Source: Spongiactinospora sp. TRM90649 (GTDB taxonomy: Bacteria; Actinomycetota; Actinomycetes; Streptosporangiales; Streptosporangiaceae). Taken from it: a stretch of DNA of 64,000 nt. A program made the translations under genes and the position numbers. The stretch's first letter is position 1. Each line of letters opens with the position of its first letter. Of this stretch, positions 1-8,764 are shown piece by piece. Location: positions 36,348-100,347 of the forward strand of contig NZ_JARLTC010000043.1 of assembly GCF_029382225.1 (NCBI RefSeq), read 5' to 3'. The notes below the pieces were generated by a model that was not told the DNA's origin, did not search any database, and was given only the letters and a program-made list of their open reading frames with translations.

Positions 1-1005
1 GACGTCGAACCCGGCGCACGGCCAGCCCGCGCTGCCCCGCCTGCGGCGGGCGGGGGTCTCGAACGTGGGCCCGTCGGCCTCGGTCTGCCCGAACATGCTC
101 TGGATCCGGACGCCCAGGTCGTCCTCGAAGAACGGGTACGCCTCGGCGGGGATCGGCGCGCCCAGGAAGCGGCGCAGCGGCGTGCCGGACGCGGCCTCCC
201 GTCCGAGGGTCATCACGACCGATAGGACCGCGCCGATCACGAAGGCCCAGGTGCACTCGAACCCGGCGATCTGCGGCCAGAACCGCTGCGCGCTGAACCT
301 GCGGTCGAAGGCGACGGCCGAGCCGGACTGGACCACGGCGGGGAACACGATGTGGAAGTCCACGTGGAAGAACGGCAGGACGAAGTAGCCGGTGTCGCCG
401 GGCCCGAGGCCGAGCACGCCCGAGACGACCGCGCCGAGGTTGGAGAAGTAGGCGCGGGGCAGCATCACGCCCTTGGACCTGCCGGTGGTGCCGGAGGTGT
501 AGAGAATGGTGCCCAGGTCGCCCGCGCGCGTGGCGGCGTTGGCCTCGTCGAGTTCGGCGCGTTCGGCCGCGCCGATCGGCTCGGGCGGGCCGTCGTCGAT
601 GACGCGCACCGGCGCGGGCGGGTCGTCGCCGAGCCGGTCGAGCAGCTCCCGTTCGGCGACCAGCAGCACGGGGTCGCAGTCGCTCAGCACGAACGCCATC
701 AGCGGGCCCTTGAGCTCGGCGTTCACCGACACCTCGACGGCGCCGATCCACCAGGCGCCGTACTGCCAGGCGAGCCGCCATTCGGAGTTCCCGCTGACGA
801 TGGCGACGTGGTCGCCCGGGCCGACGCCGCGCGCCCGCAGTTCGGCCGCACAGCGCCGGGCGGCGCCGGCGAACTCGCCGACGGTCCACTCGGCGCCCGG
901 CCGCCGGAGCAGCACGCGGTCCGGGTGGTCCGCCTCGGCCTCGATGAGGTCGGTGACGGGGCCGTGGCGTCCCGTGCGGACCCCTTCGGGCAACTGGCCT
1001 CTCAC
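1..1005 (-). CDS. AMP-forming acyl-CoA synthetase, C-terminus cut by window edge
   Basis: This is the N-terminal 335 residues of an ANL-superfamily acyl/aryl-CoA ligase, which activates a carboxylic acid to its CoA thioester through an acyl-adenylate. The AMP-binding P-loop motif YTSGTTGRSKG is visible, as is the downstream FGQTE motif. The reading frame runs open to base 1, so the C-terminal lid domain lies outside the window. I chose GTG at 1005 because it overlaps the TGA of the upstream SDR gene as GTGA, the coupling used throughout this operon. It is the last visible gene of the operon and probably primes the substrate delivered by the Liv-type importer upstream. The exact acid cannot be told from sequence. 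Confidence 0.88.
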   Translation of the reverse strand, partial: MRGQLPEGVRTGRHGPVTDLIEAEADHPDRVLLRRPGAEWTVGEFAGAARRCAAELRARGVGPGDHVAIVSGNSEWRLAWQYGAWWIGAVEVSVNAELKGPLMAFVLSDCDPVLLVAERELLDRLGDDPPAPVRVIDDGPPEPIGAAERAELDEANAATRAGDLGTILYTSGTTGRSKGVMLPRAYFSNLGAVVSGVLGLGPGDTGYFVLPFFHVDFHIVFPAVVQSGSAVAFDRRFSAQRFWPQIAGFECTWAFVIGAVLSVVMTLGREAASGTPLRRFLGAPIPAEAYPFFEDDLGVRIQSMFGQTEADGPTFETPARRRRGSAGWPCAGFDV

Positions 1006-1748
1006 AGGTGAAGTTCCCCTCCGTTCACATCGATGACCTGCGCGGTGATGTAGGACGCGGCCGGGGAGAGCAGGAAGGCGACGACCTCGGCGATCTCCCT
1101 GGGGCGGGCGAGGCGGCCCAGGGTGATCGTGGCCAGCCAGTTCTCGCGCACCGGTTCGGGCACGTCCCGGATCATCGGGGTGTCCACCGCGCCGGGCGCG
1201 ACCGCGTTGCAGCGGACTCCGGCGCGGGCCAGTTCCAGGGCGACGGTCTTGGTGAGCCCGACGACGCCGGCCTTGGCGGCGGCGTAGTTGGTCTGGCCGA
1301 AGGAGCCGTGCCGGCCGGAGGAGGAGATGTTGACGATCGATCCGGCGTCGGAGGCCGACAGGAGCCGGCGGGCGGCCTGGCAGCCGAGCCAGGTCCCGCG
1401 CAGGTGGACGTCCACGACCTGCCGCCACTCCTGGTCGCTCATCCGCGCCAGGGTGCGGTCCCTGGTGATCCCGGCGTTGTTGACCAGGCCGTCGAGCCCG
1501 CCGAAGGCCGTCTCGACGGCGGCCACCGCGGCCTGCCAGGAGTCGCGGTCGGCGACGTCGAGGGTCACCGGCAGGGTGTGCCCGCCCAGTTCGGCGGCGG
1601 TACGGCGGGCGCCCCCGGCGTCCAGGTCGGCGATCGCCACCCGCGCGCCCCGCGCGGCGAGCACCTCGGCGGTGGCCCGCCCGATGCCCGACGCGCCGCC
1701 GGTCACCAGGTAGGAGCGTCCCTCGTGCGCGGTCGGCTCACCGGTCAT
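1002..1748 (-). CDS. SDR-family oxidoreductase (3-hydroxyacyl-CoA dehydrogenase/3-oxoacyl reductase-like)
   Basis: A 248-residue classical short-chain dehydrogenase. The Rossmann motif TGGASGIG lies at about residues 16-23, NNAG at 90-93, the catalytic Ser in the ISSS stretch near 142-144, and the Tyr-Lys pair in YAAAK at 155-159. The length is normal for the family. It overlaps the MaoC gene by 11 bases at its start and the acyl-CoA synthetase by GTGA at its end. Beside a thiolase and a MaoC hydratase, it is best read as the NAD(P)-dependent 3-hydroxyacyl-CoA dehydrogenase step of a beta-oxidation sequence. Fatty-acid synthesis (FabG) is a less likely alternative given these neighbours. Confidence 0.9.
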   Translation of the reverse strand: MTGEPTAHEGRSYLVTGGASGIGRATAEVLAARGARVAIADLDAGGARRTAAELGGHTLPVTLDVADRDSWQAAVAAVETAFGGLDGLVNNAGITRDRTLARMSDQEWRQVVDVHLRGTWLGCQAARRLLSASDAGSIVNISSSGRHGSFGQTNYAAAKAGVVGLTKTVALELARAGVRCNAVAPGAVDTPMIRDVPEPVRENWLATITLGRLARPREIAEVVAFLLSPAASYITAQVIDVNGGELHL

Positions 1749-2232
1749 CGCGGGCTCCTCCCACCAGCAGCACGTCCGTGCCGCGCTGCACGACGGTTCC
1801 GTCCTGGTCGGCCACGGTCACCTCGACGGTGACCACGCCCGACCCGGGCCGCGAGCGGCTGGGCCGCAGCCCGGCGATGGTCTGGGTGGCGCGGATCGTG
1901 TCGCCCGCCCGGGTCGGCGCGACCATGGCGCGCTCGACGTTGAGGTAGCCGAGCACGTTCAGCTCGTCGATCCCGGGGGTGCGCAGGCCGCTGGAGATCG
2001 AGAGGACGAGCAGGCCGTGGGCGATCCGCCCGCCGTAGGGGGTGTTGGCGGCGGCCCACTGCTCGTCGGTGTGCAGCGGGTTGAAGTCGCCGGAGAGCCC
2101 GGCGAAGGAGACGATGTCCGCCTCCGTCACGGTCCGCCCGGCCGAGACGTGGGTCTCCCCTGCGGTGAGGTCGCCGAAGTGGCGGACGGCGGGGATCGGG
2201 CGGCGGCCCGCCGCCGCGGCTGAGCCGGTCAC
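1738..2232 (-). CDS. MaoC-like (R)-specific enoyl-CoA hydratase
   Basis: A 164-residue single hot-dog-fold protein of the MaoC hydratase family. The hydratase motif is clear: GDFNPLHTD at about residues 49-57 supplies the catalytic Asp49 and His54, followed by GGRIAHGLL. It would hydrate a trans-2-enoyl-CoA to a 3-hydroxyacyl-CoA, the step before the neighbouring SDR. The start is GTG at 2232, whose bases overlap the TGA of the Liv permease gene (GTGA), so translation is probably coupled. An overlapping frame of similar length on the same strand lacks any motif and is ignored. Confidence 0.9.
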   Translation of the reverse strand: MTGSAAAAGRRPIPAVRHFGDLTAGETHVSAGRTVTEADIVSFAGLSGDFNPLHTDEQWAAANTPYGGRIAHGLLVLSISSGLRTPGIDELNVLGYLNVERAMVAPTRAGDTIRATQTIAGLRPSRSRPGSGVVTVEVTVADQDGTVVQRGTDVLLVGGARDDR

Positions 2233-3110
2233 AGTTTGACACTCTCCTTGATGCCGACGATTCCGTTGGGCCGCACGATGAGGAAGGCGACCAGGCAGAC
2301 CACCACGATGGCTTCGAGCAGGGTGGTGGACAGGTAAGCCGAGACCATGGCCTCCAGCACGCCGAGGACCATCCCGCCGAGCACCGCGCCCCTGATCGAG
2401 CCGATGCCGCCGATGATGGCCGCGATGAACGCCTTGAGGGTGATCAGGAAGCCCAGCCCGATGGTGATCGTCCGGAAGCTGGTGATGTACATGAACACGC
2501 CGACCATGCCGATCGCGCCGCTGAGCCCGTAGACCAGCGCGACGATCCGGTTGACCTTGATGCCCATCAGCTCGGCGGTGGACCTGTCCTGCGACACCGC
2601 GAGGATGGCCTGGCCGTGGCGGCTGCGGTTGAGGAAGAGCTGGAACGCCACCACGATCACGATGGCCACGGCGAGGTTCATCAGCGCCAGGTGCCCGATC
2701 CGGATCTCACCGATCATGATCGATCCGCTGGGCAGCAGCCCCTCGGGGAAGACCCTGGGCTGCACCCCCCAGAAGCGCTGGACCAGGTTGCGCAGGATGA
2801 AGCCCGCGGCCATGGCCGCGATGAACGCCATGAAGAGCTGGTTGCGCGACATCAGCGGGCGGTAGATCGCGCGCTCGATGCAGATCGCGAGGACCGCGGC
2901 CAGTGCCATCGCCGCCACCACGACCAGCCAGAACGGCACGCCGAGCACCATCAGGGTGGCCGCGAAGAAGGCGGAGAAGATCAGTGTGTCGCCGTGCGCG
3001 AAGTGCATCAGGCCGAGGACCTGGTAGACGAGCCCGTACCCGACGCACCACAGCGAGTACTGCGCGCCGATGCTCAGCCCGTTGACGAACTGCTGCAGGA
3101 AGTAGGTCAT
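2229..3110 (-). CDS. Liv-type ABC transporter permease (LivH-like)
   Basis: A 293-residue inner-membrane permease of the branched-chain amino acid (HAAT) ABC family. It begins MTYFLQQFVNGLSIGAQYSL and contains about eight hydrophobic segments and the typical LTLKAFIAAIIGGIGS-type loop before the C-terminus. A much longer open frame extends upstream but only by reading through the ATPase gene in another frame, so the ATG at 3110 is preferred. That ATG overlaps the ATPase stop as ATGA. With LivM, LivG, LivF and a periplasmic-type binding lipoprotein it completes one importer. Its place among beta-oxidation genes argues for a carboxylic-acid rather than amino-acid substrate. Confidence 0.9.
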   Translation of the reverse strand: MTYFLQQFVNGLSIGAQYSLWCVGYGLVYQVLGLMHFAHGDTLIFSAFFAATLMVLGVPFWLVVVAAMALAAVLAICIERAIYRPLMSRNQLFMAFIAAMAAGFILRNLVQRFWGVQPRVFPEGLLPSGSIMIGEIRIGHLALMNLAVAIVIVVAFQLFLNRSRHGQAILAVSQDRSTAELMGIKVNRIVALVYGLSGAIGMVGVFMYITSFRTITIGLGFLITLKAFIAAIIGGIGSIRGAVLGGMVLGVLEAMVSAYLSTTLLEAIVVVCLVAFLIVRPNGIVGIKESVKL

Positions 3111-3838
3111 GCGGGCGTCCCCCCGGAACGCGCGAAGTAGTGGGAGCCGACCTCGTCGGGCCCGGTCGCGCCCGCGTCCGCGGCGAAGACGATCCTGCCC
3201 TCGGTCAGGACGGTGATCCGGTCGCAGAGTTCCAGGGCCTTGGTGACGTTCTGCTCGACGAGCAGCACGCTCATGTCGTTGCCGGCCACGAGGTCCTTGA
3301 GGCCCTCGTACACCTGGTCGATCAGCACCGGGGCGAGGCCGAGCGAGGGTTCGTCGAGCAGCAGCAGCGAGGGACGGGACATCATGGCCCGGCCGATCGC
3401 GAGGATCTGCTGCTCGCCGCCGCTGAGCAGCCCGGCGGGCGAGTGCCTGCGCCGTTCGATGACGGGCCAGGCGGCGAGGTAGCGTTCCACGTCGGCGGTG
3501 ATCGCCGAGCGGTCGCTCCTGGTGTAGGCCCCGAGGCGCAGGTTGGCCTCGGTGGACATGCGCGGGAAGACCCGGCGGTTCTCCGGGCACAGCGCGACCC
3601 CCCGGGTGACCACCCTGGACGGCGAGTCGCCGAGCAGCGACCTGCCCCGGTAGGAGATCGAGCCCGCGCTGGTGCGGACCTGCCTGGCGAGCACCCGCAG
3701 CAGCGTGGACTTCCCCGCCCCGTTCGGGCCGCACACGGCGAGGACCTCGCCGGGCCGCACCTCGAACGAGATGTCGTGGAGGATCTCCGTGACGCCGTAC
3801 CCGGCGCTCAGGTGGCGCACTTCGAGCACGTCACTCAC
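3107..3838 (-). CDS. Liv-type ABC transporter ATPase (LivF-like)
   Basis: An ABC ATPase of about 243 residues. Walker A GPNGAGKST, the signature LLSGGEQQ and Walker B LLLLDEP are all present, and the size matches LivF. I take the GTG at 3838 (reading VSDVLEVRHL) as start because a G-rich Shine-Dalgarno-like run sits immediately upstream. A TTG at 3844 in the same frame is the alternative. The gene overlaps LivG at its start and the LivH-like permease at its end (ATGA). It pairs with LivG to power the importer. Confidence 0.9.
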   Translation of the reverse strand: MSDVLEVRHLSAGYGVTEILHDISFEVRPGEVLAVCGPNGAGKSTLLRVLARQVRTSAGSISYRGRSLLGDSPSRVVTRGVALCPENRRVFPRMSTEANLRLGAYTRSDRSAITADVERYLAAWPVIERRRHSPAGLLSGGEQQILAIGRAMMSRPSLLLLDEPSLGLAPVLIDQVYEGLKDLVAGNDMSVLLVEQNVTKALELCDRITVLTEGRIVFAADAGATGPDEVGSHYFARSGGTPA

Positions 3839-4610
3839 CCCCAACGTAGATGCTGCGGACGTGCGGGTCGGCGGCGACGGTGGCGGGGTCGCCGTCGGCG
3901 ACGAGCCGCCCGCCGTCCATGACGACCACGCGGTCGGAGACCTCTAGCACCAGTTCCAGCCGGTGTTCGACGAGGAAGAGGCTGAGCGGCTCCTCGCCGT
4001 CGCGGGCCAGGCCCGTGACCATGCGCACCATCTCGTCGGCGTCCTCGACGGACATGCCGGCCGTGGGCTCGTCCAGGACCAGCACGCGTGGCCGCAGCGC
4101 GATGGCCCGCGCCAGCTCCAGCCGCTTCTGGTCGGCGTAGGACAGCACGCCGGCCCGCAGCCCGAGCCTGCCGCCGAGGCCGACCTTGGCCAGCGCGGCC
4201 TCGGCGTGCTCGCGCATCCGGGCGGACCGGCGGCGGGCCCCCGGGCTGCCGAGGACGTCCGCGATCCAGCGCGGGGTCAGCGGGCCGCCGTCGGTGAGGC
4301 CGAGGAACGTCCCGGCCAGCGCGTTGTCCAGGACCGTCATCTCGGCGACGAGCCGCAGGTTCTGGAAGGTGCGGGCCAGGCCCGCGCGCCGGATGGCCTC
4401 CGGCGACCGTCCGGAGATCACGGTCCCGCCGAGGCTGATCGTGCCCTTGGTCGGCCGGTAGAAGCCGGACATCACGTTGATCAGGGTGGACTTGCCCGAG
4501 CCGTTCGGGCCGATCACCCCGACCACCTCGCCGGCTCCGACCGAGAAGGAGACGTCGGTCAGCGCGGCGACGCCGCCGAAGGACATGTGCGCGGAGTCAA
4601 CGTCGAGCAT
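3831..4610 (-). CDS. Liv-type ABC transporter ATPase (LivG-like)
   Basis: A 259-residue ABC ATPase with Walker A GPNGSGKST, the LivG-typical SGFYRPTKG loop, a degenerate signature (LSYADQKRLELARA) and Walker B VLVLDEPTAG. The signature LSYADQKRLE differs from the textbook LSGGQ but this form is usual in LivG proteins. It overlaps LivM by 14 bases and LivF by a few bases, so the four transporter genes are one translational unit. Confidence 0.92.
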   Translation of the reverse strand: MLDVDSAHMSFGGVAALTDVSFSVGAGEVVGVIGPNGSGKSTLINVMSGFYRPTKGTISLGGTVISGRSPEAIRRAGLARTFQNLRLVAEMTVLDNALAGTFLGLTDGGPLTPRWIADVLGSPGARRRSARMREHAEAALAKVGLGGRLGLRAGVLSYADQKRLELARAIALRPRVLVLDEPTAGMSVEDADEMVRMVTGLARDGEEPLSLFLVEHRLELVLEVSDRVVVMDGGRLVADGDPATVAADPHVRSIYVGGE

Positions 4611-5646
4611 CGCCGTCCCGCCTTCCCGATCGGGCCAGCACCGGTGCCAGCAGGTCGCGCAGCACGCCGCCGCGCAGCAGCACCGCGACCAGCACGGCCA
4701 GGCCGACCAGGCCGAGCCGGTAGTCGCTGATGCCGCGGAACTGCTCGTTGAGGAGGGTGAAGACGACGGCCACCACGACCGCGCCCGGCAGGCTCGCCAT
4801 CCCGCCGATGATCACGTAGAGGCTGAGCATGAACGAGGCGTCGAACCCGAAGTCCGCCGGGCTGATGAACTGCACGGTGGCGACCAGGAACGAGCCCGCC
4901 GCGCCCACCAGCGCCGACCCGATGACCATCGCGGTGACCCGGACGGCCAGCGGCCGGATCCCCATGCCCCGCGCGGCGACGTCGTCGTGCCGCACCACGA
5001 GCATGGCCCGGCCGAGGAAGCCGCCGGTGACCCGGTGCAGGAACAGGTACATCACCGCCAGCAGCGACAGGCACAGGTAGAAGGCCGTCACCGGCTCGGA
5101 GAAGGACAGCCCGAACAGGTCCAGGGCGGGGATGCCGAAGAACCCCTCCCGGCCCCTGGTCAGGTCCGGCAGGTTGGCCAGCGCCTGCGCCACGGCGATC
5201 GTGACGCCCAGCGAGACCAGCACGAAGTAGTCGCCACGAACGCGGGCGCTGGCCAGCGACAGCAGCCCGCCGCCGAGCCCGGCGACGACCGCCGCGGCGA
5301 GCATCGCCGCCTCGAACGGCCAGCCGTGGTCGGTCACCAGGATCGCGGTCGTGTACGCGCCGAGCCCGTAGAACGTCCCGTGGGACAGGTTGAGCAGCCC
5401 GGTGTAGCCGAGCGACAGCACCAGCGGGGCGACCACGGCCGCGTTGAGCGCGGCCAGCGTGTACATCTGGAGCTGGAACGGCGAGTCGATGACCAGGGGG
5501 ATGACGAAGGCCAGTGCGATCGCGGCCGGGACCGCCCAGCCGGCGATCCTGGACACGCCGCCCGCGAGGCGCCCGGGGAGCGGCGCGCCCCCGGGTCCTC
5601 CGGCCGCGGCGCCCTGCGCGGCCATGGTGGCGTCGGTGCGGCTCAT
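4597..5646 (-). CDS. Liv-type ABC transporter permease (LivM-like)
   Basis: A 349-residue membrane protein of the LivM family with roughly nine to ten hydrophobic segments. The conserved NLSHGTFYGLGAYTTA and ARVRGDYFVLVSLG segments are present. The start ATG at 5646 overlaps the stop of the binding-protein gene as ATGA. It forms the second permease of the importer with the LivH-like protein. Confidence 0.9.
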   Translation of the reverse strand: MSRTDATMAAQGAAAGGPGGAPLPGRLAGGVSRIAGWAVPAAIALAFVIPLVIDSPFQLQMYTLAALNAAVVAPLVLSLGYTGLLNLSHGTFYGLGAYTTAILVTDHGWPFEAAMLAAAVVAGLGGGLLSLASARVRGDYFVLVSLGVTIAVAQALANLPDLTRGREGFFGIPALDLFGLSFSEPVTAFYLCLSLLAVMYLFLHRVTGGFLGRAMLVVRHDDVAARGMGIRPLAVRVTAMVIGSALVGAAGSFLVATVQFISPADFGFDASFMLSLYVIIGGMASLPGAVVVAVVFTLLNEQFRGISDYRLGLVGLAVLVAVLLRGGVLRDLLAPVLARSGRRDGDARR

Positions 5647-6872
5647 TTGGCCGGCTCGACCGTTCCGTCGGCGTGCATGAGATACGAGGCCGCCTGCTCG
5701 CGGTCGCGGGGGCCGGGGCCGGTGACCTTGGACATGGTGCCGAACCGCTCGTTCGGGGTGAGGTCCTGGGTGAAGGAGATCGGGCCGAGCAGGCCCTCGC
5801 CCTTGGCCTTGGTCATGTAGGTGAGCAGGTCGGTCTTTTCGGTGGCGCCCGCCTCGATGGCCGCGGCGACCGACAGCACGCTGTCGAAGCTGTGCATGGC
5901 GGCGGTGGGGATGTTCTTGCCGTACTCCTTGAGGAAGCGCTTGTCCAGGGTGTCCAGCAGCGAGCCCGGCTGCGGGAAGACCTTCGCCGGGTCCATCTGG
6001 TAGTACTCGCCGTCCTCCAGCACCGACCCGGCGGAGTCGGCGAAGGTCTTGCCCCAGCCCTCGCCGAGGAAGTCCACGAACGGCTTCTTCAGCCCGGCGC
6101 GACCGGCCTGGGCGGCGATCTTGCCCGCGTCGGCCTGGAAGGCGCCGCTCATCACGACGTCCGGGTTCGCCTTGGCCAGGCTGGTGATCATGGTGGAGAA
6201 GTCAGCCGTGCCGTCCGGGTACGACTGCTTGGACGCGATCGTCGTGCCGCCCTTGGTCAGCGAGTCGGTGAGGCCCTTGTAGTAGGAGTCGAGGAAGGAG
6301 TAGTCGCCGGCGATGGTGCCCACGGTCTTGGCGTTCAGCTTGTCGCCGACGAACGCGCCGGCCACGCGGGCGAAGTTGGCCACGCTGGCCGAGACCACCA
6401 CGAGGTTGTCGGCGTCGGTGGTGAGGAAGTCGGCGGAGGCGAAGGAGACCACCGCGGGCAGCTTGTACTTGGCGAGCACCACGCCCGCCGCCTGCGCCTG
6501 GCCGCTGGTGAGGAAGCCGGTCAGCGCGAAGATGTCGTCCTCGGCGGCGAACCTGGCCGCGATGGTGGTGGCGGCCTCGGTCTTCATCTGGTCGTCGGCC
6601 GACTCGATGACGAACTTGGCGCCCTTGAGCGCGCCGGTCCGCACGCCGCCCTGCTCGTTCAGGTGGTCCGCGGCGAGTTTGGCGCCGTCCACGAGATCCT
6701 TGCCGGTCTCCGCGGAGTCACCGGTCAGCGGCGCCGACACCAGGATGCGGATCTCCTTCGGCCCGCCCTCCGTGCCGGACGCGCCCGCGCCCCCGCCGCA
6801 TCCGCTGAGCACCAGGGAGGCGGTCGCGATGAGCGCCCCGAGAAGTCCGGCGCGCTTGTTGCAGAGATCCAT
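5643..6872 (-). CDS. Substrate-binding lipoprotein of Liv-type ABC importer
   Basis: A type-1 periplasmic-binding-fold lipoprotein of about 409 residues (Peripla_BP_6 family). The signal peptide runs into the lipobox LSGC, after which the mature protein begins with a Gly/Ala/Ser-rich linker and then IRILVSAPLTGDSAETG. I place the start at ATG 6872 (MDLCNKRAG...) because AAAGGGG lies about eight bases upstream. An in-frame ATG at 6893 is possible but has poor spacing to any ribosome site. It should capture the extracellular substrate for LivHMGF. It lies between a thiolase and the permeases, an arrangement that suggests an aromatic, alicyclic or branched acid as ligand. Confidence 0.9.
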   Translation of the reverse strand: MDLCNKRAGLLGALIATASLVLSGCGGGAGASGTEGGPKEIRILVSAPLTGDSAETGKDLVDGAKLAADHLNEQGGVRTGALKGAKFVIESADDQMKTEAATTIAARFAAEDDIFALTGFLTSGQAQAAGVVLAKYKLPAVVSFASADFLTTDADNLVVVSASVANFARVAGAFVGDKLNAKTVGTIAGDYSFLDSYYKGLTDSLTKGGTTIASKQSYPDGTADFSTMITSLAKANPDVVMSGAFQADAGKIAAQAGRAGLKKPFVDFLGEGWGKTFADSAGSVLEDGEYYQMDPAKVFPQPGSLLDTLDKRFLKEYGKNIPTAAMHSFDSVLSVAAAIEAGATEKTDLLTYMTKAKGEGLLGPISFTQDLTPNERFGTMSKVTGPGPRDREQAASYLMHADGTVEPAK

Positions 6873-6916
6873 GATCCCTACCCCTTTCTTCATTCGCCTC
6901 TTTGTCGAGGTGCCGG

Positions 6917-8128
6917 TCAGGCGAGCCGCTGGACGACCATGGCCATCCCCTGTCCGCCGCCGACGCACATGGTCGCCACGCCGATCTCCGCGTCGCGGGA
7001 GGAGAGGGCGTTGATGAGGGTTGACGTGATGCGCGCCCCGGTCGATCCGAACGGGTGCCCGACGGCGATCGCGCCGCCGTTGACGTTGAGCCGCTCCGGC
7101 GGGATGCCGAGCTCTCGCGCGCTGGGGATGACCTGGGCGGCGAACGCCTCGTTCAGCTCGAACAGGTCGATGCCGCCGATGGACAGGCCCGCGATGCCGA
7201 GGGCCCTGCGGGTGGCCGCGACGGGGCCCATGCCCATGATCTCCGGGGACAGCCCGGTGACCGCGGTGGACACCACCCGGGCGAGCGGCGTGATCCCGAG
7301 TTCGCGGGCCCGGGTGTCGCTCATCACGACCAGCGCGGCGGCGCCGTCGCTGAGCGGGCAGCAGTTGCCCGCCGTTACGCGGCCATCCGGTCGGAAGGCG
7401 GGCCGCAGCCCGGCGAGCGCCTCCGCCGTCGTCCGCGGGCGCGGGGAGTCGTCGGCGCTCACGATGGTCCCGTCCGCGCGGCGGTACGGGGTGATGTCGG
7501 ACTCCCAGAAGCCGCGGGCGTCGGCCGTGCGCCGCTGGGACAGCAGCGCGTACTCGTCCATCTCCGCGCGGGTGACGCCGTGGGCCAGGGCCACGTTCTC
7601 GGCGGTCTGCCCCATCTCGACGTAGACGTCGGGAAGCTCGCCGGTGAGGCGCGGGTCGGTCCAGCCGGCGGCGCCCCCGGACGCGGCGAGCGTCCGCTCG
7701 CGGGCCTCGTCGAAGACGGGGTTCATGGTCCCGGGGATGGAGTCGGACTCCCCCTTGGTGTAGGAGCTGCAGGACTCCACTCCCGCCGAGACGAAGACGT
7801 CTCCCTCCCCCGCCCGTACGGCGTGCGCCGCCATCCGCGTGGTCTGCAGGCTGGAGGCGCAGTAGCGGGTGACCGTGGCGCCGGGGACGGTGTCCAGGCC
7901 GAGCAGCACCGCGACCACGCGCGCCATGTTGAAGCCCTGCTCCCCGCCCGGGGAGCCGCAGCCGAGCAGCAGGTCGTCGATGGTGGCCGGGTCGAGCTGG
8001 GGGATCTTCGCCAGGGCCTGGGAGACCACCTGGGCGACCATGTCGTCGGGCCGTTCCGCGGCCAGCGAGCCCTTGAACGCCCGGCCGATCGGCGTCCGCG
8101 CGGTGGAGACGATGACGGCCTCAGGCAT
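6917..8128 (-). CDS. Thiolase (acetyl-CoA acyltransferase)
   Basis: A 403-residue thiolase, which cleaves 3-ketoacyl-CoA with CoA at the end of a beta-oxidation round. Nucleophile Cys90 lies in RYCASSLQT, the second motif is NVNGGAIAVGHPFGSTGAR (catalytic His), and the C-terminal Cys lies in CVGGGQGMAM. I start at ATG 8128, which is preceded by GAGGAGGTGG and overlaps the end of the thioesterase gene. A longer frame back to 8197 would overlap that gene by 77 bases and adds no conserved sequence. Confidence 0.93.
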   Translation of the reverse strand: MPEAVIVSTARTPIGRAFKGSLAAERPDDMVAQVVSQALAKIPQLDPATIDDLLLGCGSPGGEQGFNMARVVAVLLGLDTVPGATVTRYCASSLQTTRMAAHAVRAGEGDVFVSAGVESCSSYTKGESDSIPGTMNPVFDEARERTLAASGGAAGWTDPRLTGELPDVYVEMGQTAENVALAHGVTRAEMDEYALLSQRRTADARGFWESDITPYRRADGTIVSADDSPRPRTTAEALAGLRPAFRPDGRVTAGNCCPLSDGAAALVVMSDTRARELGITPLARVVSTAVTGLSPEIMGMGPVAATRRALGIAGLSIGGIDLFELNEAFAAQVIPSARELGIPPERLNVNGGAIAVGHPFGSTGARITSTLINALSSRDAEIGVATMCVGGGQGMAMVVQRLA

Positions 8129-8558
8129 CGGCGGCCACCTCCTCGGGCGCGGCCAGTCGTTCCCTGGCCCGCTCGCGCTCGCCCGGGGTGAGTTCACGCG
8201 AGCTGCGGCCCTGCCGGTCCCACATCACCAGCACGACCGATGCCTGGGCGACGTGGAGGCCGCCGGGCGTGCGCACCGTCTCGCCGGTGGTGATGCTGCG
8301 CCGCCCGATCCGGGCGACCTCGAAGGACACGTCGATCGCCGCGTGCTCCACGAGGATCTCGGCCAGGTAGTCGACCTCGATCCTGGCGACCACGTAGGAG
8401 TCGGCGGAGCGCACTCCCACCACGTCCCTGAGCCAGGCGGTGCGGGCCTCGTCGAGCAGGGTGAGCAGGGTCCCGTGGTAGACGTGGCCCTGGTGGTCCA
8501 GGTCCCGCCATCTCAGTCCCACGCGTACCGGAGCGCCGGTGCGCTCAGGAGTTACCAT
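8121..8558 (-). CDS. Hot-dog thioesterase, 4HBT family
   Basis: A 145-residue single hot-dog protein of the 4-hydroxybenzoyl-CoA thioesterase class. The motif RWRDLDHQGHVYHGT near residues 16-30 contains the Asp and the GHVYH helix start typical of the family. I choose ATG 8558, preceded by GCGAGGG; an in-frame upstream start at 8612 would lie inside the promoter region described below. It is the first gene of the operon and may release free acid or CoA from dead-end thioesters. Confidence 0.85.
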   Translation of the reverse strand: MVTPERTGAPVRVGLRWRDLDHQGHVYHGTLLTLLDEARTAWLRDVVGVRSADSYVVARIEVDYLAEILVEHAAIDVSFEVARIGRRSITTGETVRTPGGLHVAQASVVLVMWDRQGRSSRELTPGERERARERLAAPEEVAADA

Positions 8559-8574
8559 GAACCCTCGCTTCTTA

Positions 8575-8651
8575 TTTCGGACGATCGATATAAGATCGTA
8601 GGGTACGGGCATCCGGACCTGTCAAGAACTTGCTAAATAGATCGACCGAAA
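8575..8651. promoter_or_regulatory. Inverted repeat pair flanking the operon promoter (candidate TetR operators)
   Basis: TTTCGGACGAT at 8575-8585 recurs inverted as ATCGACCGAAA at 8641-8651 (reverse complement TTTCGGTCGAT, one mismatch in 11). The arms lie on either side of the operon promoter in the divergent intergenic region shared with the TetR gene. This is an inference; no protein-DNA contact can be read from sequence. Confidence 0.35.
8595..8625 (-). promoter_or_regulatory. Probable promoter of the thioesterase-to-acyl-CoA-synthetase operon
   Basis: On the minus strand TTGACA (8625-8620) is followed after 19 bp by TACGAT (8600-8595), about 37 bp upstream of the thioesterase ATG. The -35 is perfect; the spacer is slightly long, which fits a regulated promoter. 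Confidence 0.5.
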
Positions 8652-8764
8652 CAAGGCCGACCTGCGGAGAGACGACGTCACCTCGATTTCGAGAGGACAG
8701 GGACTTTCACATGTCGATCACGTTAAAAAAGCTCTAAGATGATCAGTGCCCCGAGGAGGACACG

